NCBI RefSeq assembly: GCF_000422985.1
Contig: NZ_AUHC01000002.1
Coordinates: 248,001 to 312,000, forward strand
Direction: 5' to 3'
Length of the DNA stretch: 64,000 nucleotides
Origin: Erythrobacter cryptus DSM 12079
GTDB taxonomy: Bacteria > Pseudomonadota > Alphaproteobacteria > Sphingomonadales > Sphingomonadaceae
Shown here piece after piece: positions 1 through 6,845 of this stretch. The position numbers and the translations under genes are program-made. The notes beneath the pieces were generated by a model. The model did no database searches, was not told the origin of the DNA, and was given only the letters and a program-made list of their open reading frames with translations. Each line of letters opens with the position of its first letter. The stretch's first letter is position 1.

Positions 1-329
1 GGCGCCGCTTTGCCAATGGCGCATTGGTGCTCGAAAGCGTGCTCGCCCCGCCGGCGCTGCTCGCCGCGCTCAAGCAGATCGAGCGCGCGTTCGGGCGGCG
101 GCGGGGACGGCGCTGGGGTGACCGGGTGCTCGATTGCGACATCATCCTGTGGAGCGGCGGGCGCTGGCGCAGCCGCGGCCTTGCCATCCCCCACCCGGCC
201 TTTCTGGGGCGCAGCTTTGTGCTCGGCCCGGCACGGGCGATCGCGCCGCGCTGGCGCGATCCGGCGAGCGGGCTGACCATCGCCCAGGCCCATGCCCGCT
301 TGACCCGGCGCCGCCCCCTGCCTAGGTGA
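1..329 (+). CDS. folK: 2-amino-4-hydroxy-6-hydroxymethyldihydropteridine pyrophosphokinase, C-terminal part
   Basis: The gene is cut by the left edge of the window; the reading frame is open from base 3 to the stop at 327-329. HPPK transfers pyrophosphate from ATP to 6-hydroxymethyl-dihydropterin in folate synthesis, in the cytoplasm. The visible part shows the family signature RWGDRVLDCDIILW, with the DxD metal/ATP-binding pair, followed by IPHP and the R-x-FVLGP segment that normally closes the fold. An upstream FANGALVLES stretch matches the N-G/A-V region before the LL..L..IE helix. The tail (LTRRRPLPR) is short and basic. Only about 109 residues of a usual 150-170 are present, so start and promoter are unseen. 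Confidence 0.9.
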   Translation, partial: RRFANGALVLESVLAPPALLAALKQIERAFGRRRGRRWGDRVLDCDIILWSGGRWRSRGLAIPHPAFLGRSFVLGPARAIAPRWRDPASGLTIAQAHARLTRRRPLPR

Positions 330-368
330 GCGCGCCTGGCAAGCAAGGTGCGGCCAGCGCCCCAGCGT

Positions 369-444
369 GGGCCCGTAGCTCAGTAGGCAGAGCAGCTGAC
401 TTTTAATCAGCGGGTCACAGGTTCGAATCCTGTCGGGCTCACCA
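369..444 (+). tRNA. tRNA-Lys (anticodon TTT)
   Basis: A 76-nt cloverleaf with encoded CCA. The acceptor stem pairs GGGCCCG with CGGGCTC, with one G-T wobble. The anticodon stem GCTGA/TCAGC closes a 7-nt loop with anticodon TTT at 402-404, and the T-arm carries GTTCGAATC. It lies 39 bp after folK and is read in the same direction. No terminator is obvious before the convergent gene downstream. Confidence 0.97.
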
Positions 445-504
445 TTGCCTTGCCTTTACGGCCTTGCTGGGGGCGACGGCTGATGGCCGCGCGCCTTGGC
501 AGCC

Positions 505-1980
505 TCAGCCCGCCAAGGGGCCAGCCCTTTCGATCAGGCTGTGCGCCATCCCCTCGATCCGAGGCTTCCACGCCAGCATTCCGAGCCACTCCTGCGGGAT
601 GCCGCTCGCACCGTAGAGCGCCCCGGCAAGCTGGCCGGCGATGGCGGCGGTGGTGTCGGCATCGCCGCCGAGGTTGGCTGCGAGCAGGATCGCCGAGCGG
701 AAGTCGCTGGTGCGCGCCACCGACCACAGGGCGGCCTCGAGCGAATGGGCGACATAGCCCGAGGAGGCGATCTCGCGGCGCGCCTTGCCGCGCCAGCTGC
801 CCGCCATGATGGCGGCGATCGCGCCGGCATAATCGCCGCTGCGGGGCGAGAGCACCTCGTGGGCCGGCACCCCGGCGATGGCCTTGGCGAGCAGCTCGGC
901 ATAGGCAACGCAGGCGCTCACCGCCTCGGGCGCGCCGTGGGTGGTGCGGCTCTGGAGCGCGGCGACGCGGCGCAGCGCCTCGGGATCGCGCCAGAAGCGG
1001 ATCGCCACCGGCGCAAGGCGCATCAAGGAGCCGTTGCCCGCGGTGTTCGGATCGGTCGCCCCGGCATAGGGATCGCCGCTGCGCTGCCAGCGGTTGAGCG
1101 CGTCATTGGTGGTGATGCCGATGTCGAAGCAGGTCTCGGTGCACGAATAGGTGCCCTCGTCGCGCCAATCGACAAAGCGGCGCATCAGGTCTTCGGGATC
1201 GAACTCCGCCGCAACATAAAGACTGTCCGCCAGTGCGAGGGCCATGGCCGTGTCGTCGGTCCATTGCCCGGGCTTGAGGCCGAAGGGGCCGCCGCCGATC
1301 ATGTCGGTGAGCCGCGGATAGCTGCCGCGCGGCTTGAACTCGAGCGTGGTGCCCACCGCATCGCCGACGGCAAGGCCGAGAAGGGCGCCGATGGCGCGAT
1401 CCCGGATCGCCGCGTCACTCTGGCACGGGGCGCTTTCCTCCACCCTCGCCTGCTGGCGCACATGGGCCTCCTGCGCGGGAGTCTCGATCGCGCCCGGGCG
1501 CACCGCGCGCACCGCGGCAATGGCCTCATCGGCCGGCCAGCCCAGTTCCACCAGCAGGCGCACGGCGATGGTGCCGGCCCGGCCCAGCCCGCCCTTGCAA
1601 TGGACAAGGATGTTGAAGCCGTGCCGCAGCCGCGCCCTGAGGCCCGGCCCATGCACGCGCCAGGTGGCCTCGAAACCGGCATCGGGCACGCTGACGTCCG
1701 GGATCGGCAGGTGCAGCCAGTCCATGTGCCGCGCCGCCACCTCGCTGCCGAGGTCTTCAACGCCAAGCGCGCGCATTTCGTGCGGCTCGATCAGGGTGAC
1801 AACGGCGGCGGCGCCGAAATCCGCGATGACATCAAGATCAAGGCCAAGATCGCGGTCCCAGCCGCCGCTCATCGCGTGGGGCTGCTTCTTGCCGGGGCAG
1901 AAGGTGATGCCGATCGTGCCGAAGCCCGGCTGGGGGGTGATCGCGGCGATCTGCAAGGGGTGGGTGTGGCTGGTTCGCAT
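505..1980 (-). CDS. Dual-specificity phosphatase fused to ADP-ribosylglycohydrolase
   Basis: A 491-residue two-domain protein. Residues about 40-180 form a dual-specificity/CDKN3-like phosphatase. It has the P-loop HCKGGLGRAG (Cys128, Arg134 of C-x5-R) and a candidate general-acid Asp95 in IPD. Residues about 195-491 form a DraG/ADP-ribosylhydrolase domain with GALLGLAVGDAVG, the metal motif WTDDT (240-244), GNGSLMR (316-321) and the C-terminal GGDADT (438-443). All catalytic motifs look intact, so the protein should remove both phosphate and ADP-ribose, but the target is unknown. ATG 1980 is chosen because the frame further upstream is the antisense of the neighbouring resolvase-like gene. 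That gene diverges from it across about 120 bp. Confidence 0.85.
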   Translation of the reverse strand: MRTSHTHPLQIAAITPQPGFGTIGITFCPGKKQPHAMSGGWDRDLGLDLDVIADFGAAAVVTLIEPHEMRALGVEDLGSEVAARHMDWLHLPIPDVSVPDAGFEATWRVHGPGLRARLRHGFNILVHCKGGLGRAGTIAVRLLVELGWPADEAIAAVRAVRPGAIETPAQEAHVRQQARVEESAPCQSDAAIRDRAIGALLGLAVGDAVGTTLEFKPRGSYPRLTDMIGGGPFGLKPGQWTDDTAMALALADSLYVAAEFDPEDLMRRFVDWRDEGTYSCTETCFDIGITTNDALNRWQRSGDPYAGATDPNTAGNGSLMRLAPVAIRFWRDPEALRRVAALQSRTTHGAPEAVSACVAYAELLAKAIAGVPAHEVLSPRSGDYAGAIAAIMAGSWRGKARREIASSGYVAHSLEAALWSVARTSDFRSAILLAANLGGDADTTAAIAGQLAGALYGASGIPQEWLGMLAWKPRIEGMAHSLIERAGPLAG

Positions 1981-2100
1981 GGCTTTGCTCCGGTTGACGT
2001 TTCGCCAGCAGCGCTTGGCTGTGCTAAGGCGCTTATTCAGCCGGGCCCGGTGGGGCGGCGGGTGCTCGGGATTTTCCGGGGGTGGGGGAGCAGCGCGAGG

Positions 2101-2721
2101 GTGAAGCGCAAGGCCGTGGGCTTCTACTGGACGCTGCCGGTGCCCTGGGCGGGGTTCACCACGCTGCCGGCGGATATCGAGGCGGCCGCCAGGGGGAGCC
2201 GCACCATCGCCTATCAACGCGCGCTGATCCACGCCTTTGCCGCGGCGGAGGGATATGCGCTCGTCGAGGAAGCCGCCTTCCTCGAGATCGAACCCGACCG
2301 CGGGAGCAGGTTCATCGTGCCGGCGCTGGAGCAGGCCGCGGCGCGGTGCCGCGCGCACGGCGCGATCCTCCTGTTCGTCGAATTTTCGGGCGCGCAGGGC
2401 TGGCGCAGCCACGCGCCGATGATGGAGTGGCTGCGCCGGGCCGAGATCGAGGCCCTGCCGATCGCGGCCTCTCCGCTGGTGGTCGCGGGCGAGCTGTTCG
2501 ATCCCCATGCCCATTTCGCCCGCTGGCGCGCCCGGCAGAAGGAATGGTCGGCGGGCAAACCCGCGCGGCGCGCACAGGCGCTCGCGCGGGCGCGGGCGCT
2601 GCGCGCCGAGGGCCTGAGCCATGCCGCCATCGCCCGCCAGCTCGAAAGCGAGGGGCTGCCCAGCCTTTCGGGCAAACCGTGGACTGGCGAGAGCCTGCGG
2701 AAGCTGCTCAAGTCCTGCTGA
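2101..2721 (+). CDS. Resolvase/recombinase-like protein without a recognisable catalytic serine
   Basis: A 206-residue protein. The C-terminal 45 residues (LRAEGLSHAAIARQL, then GLPSLSGKPWTGESLRKLL) match the helix-turn-helix tail of large serine recombinases, which typically reads LR..GLS...IA..L...G.P...G..W....V...L. The central part (SRTIAYQRALIHAFAAAEGY followed by E...D.GSRF..PALEQA) has the layout of a resolvase N-domain. The usual Y-x-R-x-S near the N-terminus is replaced by FYWTLPVPWAG, so strand-exchange activity is doubtful. GTG 2101 is taken as start, preceded by a G-rich GGGGGAG about 11 bp upstream. No inverted repeats or att-like sites are seen nearby. It could be a DNA-binding derivative of the recombinase fold. 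Confidence 0.65.
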   Translation: MKRKAVGFYWTLPVPWAGFTTLPADIEAAARGSRTIAYQRALIHAFAAAEGYALVEEAAFLEIEPDRGSRFIVPALEQAAARCRAHGAILLFVEFSGAQGWRSHAPMMEWLRRAEIEALPIAASPLVVAGELFDPHAHFARWRARQKEWSAGKPARRAQALARARALRAEGLSHAAIARQLESEGLPSLSGKPWTGESLRKLLKSC

Positions 2722-2743
2722 GCGGCCCCACAAGGCCGGCCGC

Positions 2744-3064
2744 TCACATGCGCGGCACGGCGAGCTTCTGGCAGGTCATCGGCATCATCCGCCCGACCGT
2801 CCAGGTTGCCTCATCGCCCTTCGACCAGAACTGGTGGGTCGCGCTCATGTATTTCGCGCCTGAGGCGGCCCCGTCCGCCGGCAGGATCACGGGCGCATTG
2901 TCGTTCATCTGCACGCTTACCCGGTTGCCCTTGAGATAATCGACCTTGAGCCGGGTGCCGCCGCCGCAATCATAATAGCTGCTTGCGCCCGGCCCGCCCG
3001 CATTGGTCTGGCAGCCGGCCAGCGCGAGCGCGGCAAGCCCCGCGGCGATGATGGCGTGTTTCAT
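2744..3064 (-). CDS. MliC-like periplasmic lipoprotein (C-type lysozyme inhibitor family)
   Basis: A 106-residue precursor. The N-terminus MKHAIIAAGLAALALAGC is a lipoprotein signal with lipobox LAGC, so lipidation is expected at Cys18. The mature domain has the MliC/PliC pattern: YDCGGGTRLKVDYL, then SGAKYMSATHQFWSKGDEA, and a late MTCQ Cys that would pair with the Cys of YDC. Members bind and inhibit C-type lysozyme at the cell envelope. A strong Shine-Dalgarno (GGGGGGAGGG) sits 5-7 bp before ATG 3064, which fixes the start. It converges with the upstream resolvase-like gene. Confidence 0.8.
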   Translation of the reverse strand: MKHAIIAAGLAALALAGCQTNAGGPGASSYYDCGGGTRLKVDYLKGNRVSVQMNDNAPVILPADGAASGAKYMSATHQFWSKGDEATWTVGRMMPMTCQKLAVPRM

Positions 3065-3130
3065 GCGATCCCTCCCCCCTTCGCAGTAATGGGCAAGAGG
3101 ATACACCCCTTCAGGCGGCGCGCAAGGCGT

Positions 3131-3871
3131 TCAGGCGCCTGGCCGGCGGTCAAGCCAGCGCGCCGCGCGCACGCCAAAGGTGATGAGGAAGGGCACCAGC
3201 ACGAGGCTGAGCGCGACCTTGGCGAGCACCTGGCCGATGACAAGATCGGTGATGTCGAACTCGCCATAAAAGGCAAGGGTGATGAAGATCACCGAATCGA
3301 CCGCCTGGCTCAAGGCCGAGGCGATCGCCCCGCGCAGCATCAGCCCGATCGTCCCCTCGCCCGCGCGGCCTCCGCGCAGCCGGTCAAACAGCCAGATGTT
3401 GAGCAGCAGCGAGGCGATATAGGCCGCCGGGCCTGCCAGCCACACCCGCCAGGTGGCGCGGTGCACCCGTTCAAAGGCCGCCAGATCCTCGGGCCGGAAG
3501 GCCAGCATCTCGGCAGAGGCGGGCAGCGCCAGCACCAGCTGCATCAGCAGCGCGGAAAGCGCGAGCGGCAGGAACCCCCACCACACGATCTTCTGCGCCA
3601 TCGCCCGCCCATAGAGCTGGGCGAGCGTCGAAGAGATCACCACCAGCAGCAGGAAGGCGAAGATGCCGCTTTCCACCGCCAGCGTGGTGGGCCACAGCCG
3701 CACCTGCTTGAACGCCAGCACCCCGGCGAGCACCGTCATCCCGCCATAGACGAGGGTGAAGACGAACAACCCAAGCGGGATCGCAGGGCCGCTTGCCGTG
3801 CGATCGGCGAAGGGAGCGATGGCGGGCGCGCTGGGAGGCGCGGCGGGGGGCGCAGGTGGCGTCTCGTTCAT
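3131..3871 (-). CDS. yhhQ: Queuosine-precursor transporter, YhhQ/VUT family
   Basis: A 246-residue inner-membrane protein with about six hydrophobic segments, beginning after a 25-residue Pro/Ala-rich cytoplasmic tail. The family signature ASALSQAVDSVIFITLAFYG near residues 185-205 identifies the DUF165/YhhQ group. That group imports 7-cyano-7-deazaguanine/preQ1-type precursors for the tRNA base queuosine. The Pro/Ala-rich N-terminus is an extension relative to YhhQ. I looked in the 240 bp upstream for a preQ1 riboswitch fold and saw none. Confidence 0.88.
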   Translation of the reverse strand: MNETPPAPPAAPPSAPAIAPFADRTASGPAIPLGLFVFTLVYGGMTVLAGVLAFKQVRLWPTTLAVESGIFAFLLLVVISSTLAQLYGRAMAQKIVWWGFLPLALSALLMQLVLALPASAEMLAFRPEDLAAFERVHRATWRVWLAGPAAYIASLLLNIWLFDRLRGGRAGEGTIGLMLRGAIASALSQAVDSVIFITLAFYGEFDITDLVIGQVLAKVALSLVLVPFLITFGVRAARWLDRRPGA

Positions 3872-4111
3872 GCTGCGGGCCTAGCCAGCCGCGCGGCAAA
3901 AGGAAAGCCGCGCCGCTGCCGCTTATCAAGCACCGGGGCGAGGGTGGGGGAAGGGACAGGCCCCAGATCGCCGGGGCTAATCGCGCGATCCGCGCTTGCC
4001 AGCGCGCGCTTTAGCTGCCACGCCAGCGGCGATGCGCGTCGGGTGGCAGCCTGGCGCACGTCGCGCCTGCCACATCAACCCACTGTGCCGCGCAAGGGGG
4101 GCACCGCTGCC

Positions 4112-5590
4112 GTGAACGAGAGTTTCGCGTCCACTTTGCTCAGCCTGTTCGGCGTGCTTGCCATTCTCGCGCTGGCCTTTGCCCTGTCATCGGCAAGGCG
4201 GCAGATCAATCTGAGGGTGGTGGGCGCCGCCTTCGGCCTCCAGGCGCTCACCGCGTTGGTGGTGTTGCGCACCGACATCGGGGTGGCGGTGATCGGTGGG
4301 CTTTCAAACGGGGTGATCGCCCTGCTCGATTATTCCAAGGTCGGCATCACCAGCGTGTTCGGCCCGATGGAGAGCAACCCCTTTGCCAATACCTTCGTGA
4401 TCGCGGCGCTGCCGGTGATCGTGTTCTTTGCCGCGATCGTCTCGATCCTCTATCACCTCGGCGTCATGCAGCGGCTGGTGCGCTGGGTGGGCGGAGCAAT
4501 CGGCTGGATCACCGGGATCGGCAAGGTCGAGGCGCTGGGGGCGGCGGCCAATATCTTCGTCGGCCAGTCGGAAAGCCCGCTGGTGGTGCGCCCCTATCTC
4601 GCCGCGCTGCCGCCTTCGGGGCTGTTCACGCTGATGAGCGTGGGCATGGCGGGCGTGGCGGGCACGATCCTGGCTGCCTATGCCAGCTTCATCGGCACCG
4701 AGGCGGTGCCCTTCCTGCTCGCGGCGGCCTTCATGTCGGCCCCGGGGGGCATCCTCATGGCCAAGATCATCATGCCGGATGATCCCGCCGCCAGCGCCGC
4801 GCATGATCACGCGGTGGCCGCCGCGGCGGTGGCGCTCGCCCGGGGCAAGACCAAGCCGCTCACCGAGGCGACGCGGGTGGTGATGTATGACGAGAATGGG
4901 CGCGAGGTCGAACTGCCCCAGGCCCGCATCAGCGCGGTTGGCCCGGCGGCGATGGTCGAGAGCGGCAAACCCGACGAGGTGAGCGCGGCCGAGACCTTCG
5001 AGGAGGGCCAGCGCCCCGCCAACATCATCGAGGCCGCCGCCCAGGGCACCCAGACGGGGGTGAAGCTGGCGGTGGCGGTGGGCGCGATGGTGATGGTGTT
5101 CGTGGCGCTGGTGGCGCTGGCCAACGGGATGCTTGCCGGGATCGGCGGCGCCATCGTGGGCCTGGCCGAGCGCGCCGGCACCCCGCTGGGGCCCGAGGCT
5201 GCCGCATGGCTCGAAGGCATGAGTTTCCAGCGGCTGCTGGGCTATCTGTTCGCGCCGGTGATGTTCCTCATCGGCATTGCCGATTGGCAGCAGGCGCAGA
5301 TCGCCGGGGGGCTGTTCGGCACCAAGATCGTGCTCAACGAATTCGTCGCCTTCATCGATCTCGGCGCGCTCGGCGAGGGCGCGCTCACCCAGCGCAGCAG
5401 GGCGATCGTCACCTTTGCCCTGTGCGGCTTTGCCAATTTCTCCTCGATCGCGATCCAGATGGCGGTGACGGGGGGGCTTGCGCCCAACCAGCGCCCGGTG
5501 ATCGCGCGGCTCGGGCTCAAGGCGCTGGCCGCCGGGAGCCTTGCCAATCTGATGAGCGCGGCGCTCGCCAGCCTGTTCCTGCCGCTTTAG
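4112..5590 (+). CDS. Concentrative nucleoside transporter, NupC/CNT family
   Basis: A 492-residue polytopic membrane protein. The motif GQSESPLVVRPYLA (around 150-165) is the CNT signature G-Q-T/S-E-x-P, and the second conserved block GTKIVLNEFVAF followed by ALCGFANFSSI near the C-terminus completes the binding-site motifs. The family couples Na+ or H+ uptake to nucleoside import. Between the halves lies a hydrophilic insert of roughly 80 residues (about 228-310). GTG 4112 is preferred over an in-frame GTG at 4085 because AAGGGGGG lies 11 bp before it. It is followed after 41 bp by a same-strand oxygenase gene. Confidence 0.88.
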   Translation: MNESFASTLLSLFGVLAILALAFALSSARRQINLRVVGAAFGLQALTALVVLRTDIGVAVIGGLSNGVIALLDYSKVGITSVFGPMESNPFANTFVIAALPVIVFFAAIVSILYHLGVMQRLVRWVGGAIGWITGIGKVEALGAAANIFVGQSESPLVVRPYLAALPPSGLFTLMSVGMAGVAGTILAAYASFIGTEAVPFLLAAAFMSAPGGILMAKIIMPDDPAASAAHDHAVAAAAVALARGKTKPLTEATRVVMYDENGREVELPQARISAVGPAAMVESGKPDEVSAAETFEEGQRPANIIEAAAQGTQTGVKLAVAVGAMVMVFVALVALANGMLAGIGGAIVGLAERAGTPLGPEAAAWLEGMSFQRLLGYLFAPVMFLIGIADWQQAQIAGGLFGTKIVLNEFVAFIDLGALGEGALTQRSRAIVTFALCGFANFSSIAIQMAVTGGLAPNQRPVIARLGLKALAAGSLANLMSAALASLFLPL

Positions 5591-5631
5591 GCCCTTGGCA
5601 GCGCCGCGGGCGCAGGTGTAAGGCCGCGGCC

Positions 5632-6585
5632 ATGACCACCACCGCCCCCGAGATCGCCCCCGGCATCGCCAGCGTCTCGCTCGCCCAGCCGCTCGAGACC
5701 ATCGCCGATGAACTCGGCCGCTCCTTTGCCGAATATGGCTTTGCCGTGGTGCGCGATCACGGCATCCCGGAAGACCTGATCGCCGCGGCCGAAGCTGCCT
5801 CAAAGGCGTTTTTTGCTCTGCCCGAGGCGGTCAAGCGCGCCTATCACATCCCCGGCGGCGGCGGGGCGCGCGGCTATACCCCCTTCGGCACCGAGAAGGC
5901 CAAGGATGCCGCGGTCTTCGATCTCAAGGAGTTCTGGCATGTCGGGCGCGATCTGCCCGAAGGCCATCCGCTCGCCTCCTACATGGCGCCCAATGTCTGG
6001 CCCGCCGAGGTGCCGGGCTTTCGCGAGACCATGCAGGCGCTGTTTGGAGCCTTCGAGACCGCCGGGGGCCGGGTGCTCGAGGCGATCGCGCTCCACCTTG
6101 GCCGCCCGCGCGATTTCTTTGCCGCAAGCGTCAAGGACGGCAATTCGGTGATGCGGCTGCTGCACTATCCGCCGCTCGGGGAAGATGCGCCCGAAGGCGC
6201 GATCCGCGCCGCCGCGCATGGCGATATCAACACCATCACCCTGCTTTTGGGGGCCGAGGAAGCCGGACTCGAACTGCTCACCCGCAAGGGCGAATGGCTG
6301 CCGATCCCGGCGGTCAAGGGCGCGCTGGTGATCAATGTCGGCGACATGCTCGACCGGCTCACCAACGGGCGGCTGCGCTCGACCACGCACCGGGTGGTCA
6401 ATCCGCGCGGGGAAGCGGCGCGGCGTTCGCGCTATTCGATGCCCTTCTTCCTCCATTTCCGGCCCGATTATGTGATCACCCCTCTGCCCGAATGTGTGGG
6501 CGATGACGATCCGGCCCCGCCGCCCGCGCCGATCAGCGCGCATGATTTCCTGCTGCAACGCCTGCGCGAGATCAATCTCGCCTGA
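5632..6585 (+). CDS. 2-oxoglutarate/Fe(II)-dependent oxygenase, isopenicillin-N-synthase-like
   Basis: A 317-residue soluble enzyme with the DIOX_N region (residues 10-120, including FAVVRDHGIP) and a double-stranded beta-helix core. The iron triad is His196, Asp198 (AAHGDINTITLLLG) and His253 (TTHRVVNP), and the 2-oxoglutarate-binding R-x-S is Arg267/Ser269 in RYSMPFF. Members of this family hydroxylate or desaturate small molecules; the substrate here is not predictable. It follows the nucleoside transporter on the same strand, so they may be cotranscribed, perhaps hinting at a nucleobase-like substrate, but that is conjecture. Confidence 0.85.
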   Translation: MTTTAPEIAPGIASVSLAQPLETIADELGRSFAEYGFAVVRDHGIPEDLIAAAEAASKAFFALPEAVKRAYHIPGGGGARGYTPFGTEKAKDAAVFDLKEFWHVGRDLPEGHPLASYMAPNVWPAEVPGFRETMQALFGAFETAGGRVLEAIALHLGRPRDFFAASVKDGNSVMRLLHYPPLGEDAPEGAIRAAAHGDINTITLLLGAEEAGLELLTRKGEWLPIPAVKGALVINVGDMLDRLTNGRLRSTTHRVVNPRGEAARRSRYSMPFFLHFRPDYVITPLPECVGDDDPAPPPAPISAHDFLLQRLREINLA

Positions 6586-6745
6586 GCGCTTGCCGCCCCC
6601 CGGCGGCAAGGGGCATGGCGGGCGGCGGGAAAATCCTCAGGGCGTTGCTGCGCTGCAACACCCTGTTTTGAAAAGCCCTGAAAAGCGTGGCTTTTGCGTC
6701 GCAGGTCTGGCCAGGTCCGAGGGAATCGCGCGGCCTCATCGCGCC

Positions 6746-6774
6746 GTTTCATCAAACTGTCACAGAACAGTCGC
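6746..6774 (+). promoter_or_regulatory. Pho-box-like tandem repeats upstream of TonB receptor
   Basis: Three 7-bp boxes lie at 11-bp steps: GTTTCAT (6746-6752), CTGTCAC (6757-6763) and CAGTCGC (6768-6774), separated by 4-bp AT-rich spacers CAAA and AGAA. PhoB binds direct repeats of CTGTCAT-like boxes with 4-bp spacers. The middle box is essentially perfect and the outer two match 5 of 7. The site is 72-100 bp before the receptor start. Binding by PhoB is inferred. Confidence 0.5.
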
Positions 6775-6845
6775 TTTGGCGCAAGCATCGCGGCCTAGGG
6801 CCGCCGGGCATGTGACTCTCTCCATCTTGATCAGGGGCCTCATCC

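Noticed and set aside
496..2100. Long open plus-strand frame opposite the phosphatase/ADP-ribosylhydrolase gene
   Set aside because: It has Arg/Gly/His-rich composition without motifs and is antisense to a protein with complete catalytic motifs; an effect of high-GC codon use.
2101..2721. Integrative element or transposon around the resolvase-like gene
   Set aside because: No terminal inverted repeats, target duplications or att-like copy of the tRNA-Lys 3' end were seen nearby.
3872..4111. preQ1 riboswitch before the queuosine-precursor transporter
   Set aside because: No A-rich tail with a preceding short hairpin as expected for preQ1 aptamers is seen in this spacer.
4304..5803. Open minus-strand frame across the nucleoside transporter
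   Set aside because: His/Arg/Gly-rich shadow of the CNT gene with no family motifs or ribosome-binding site.
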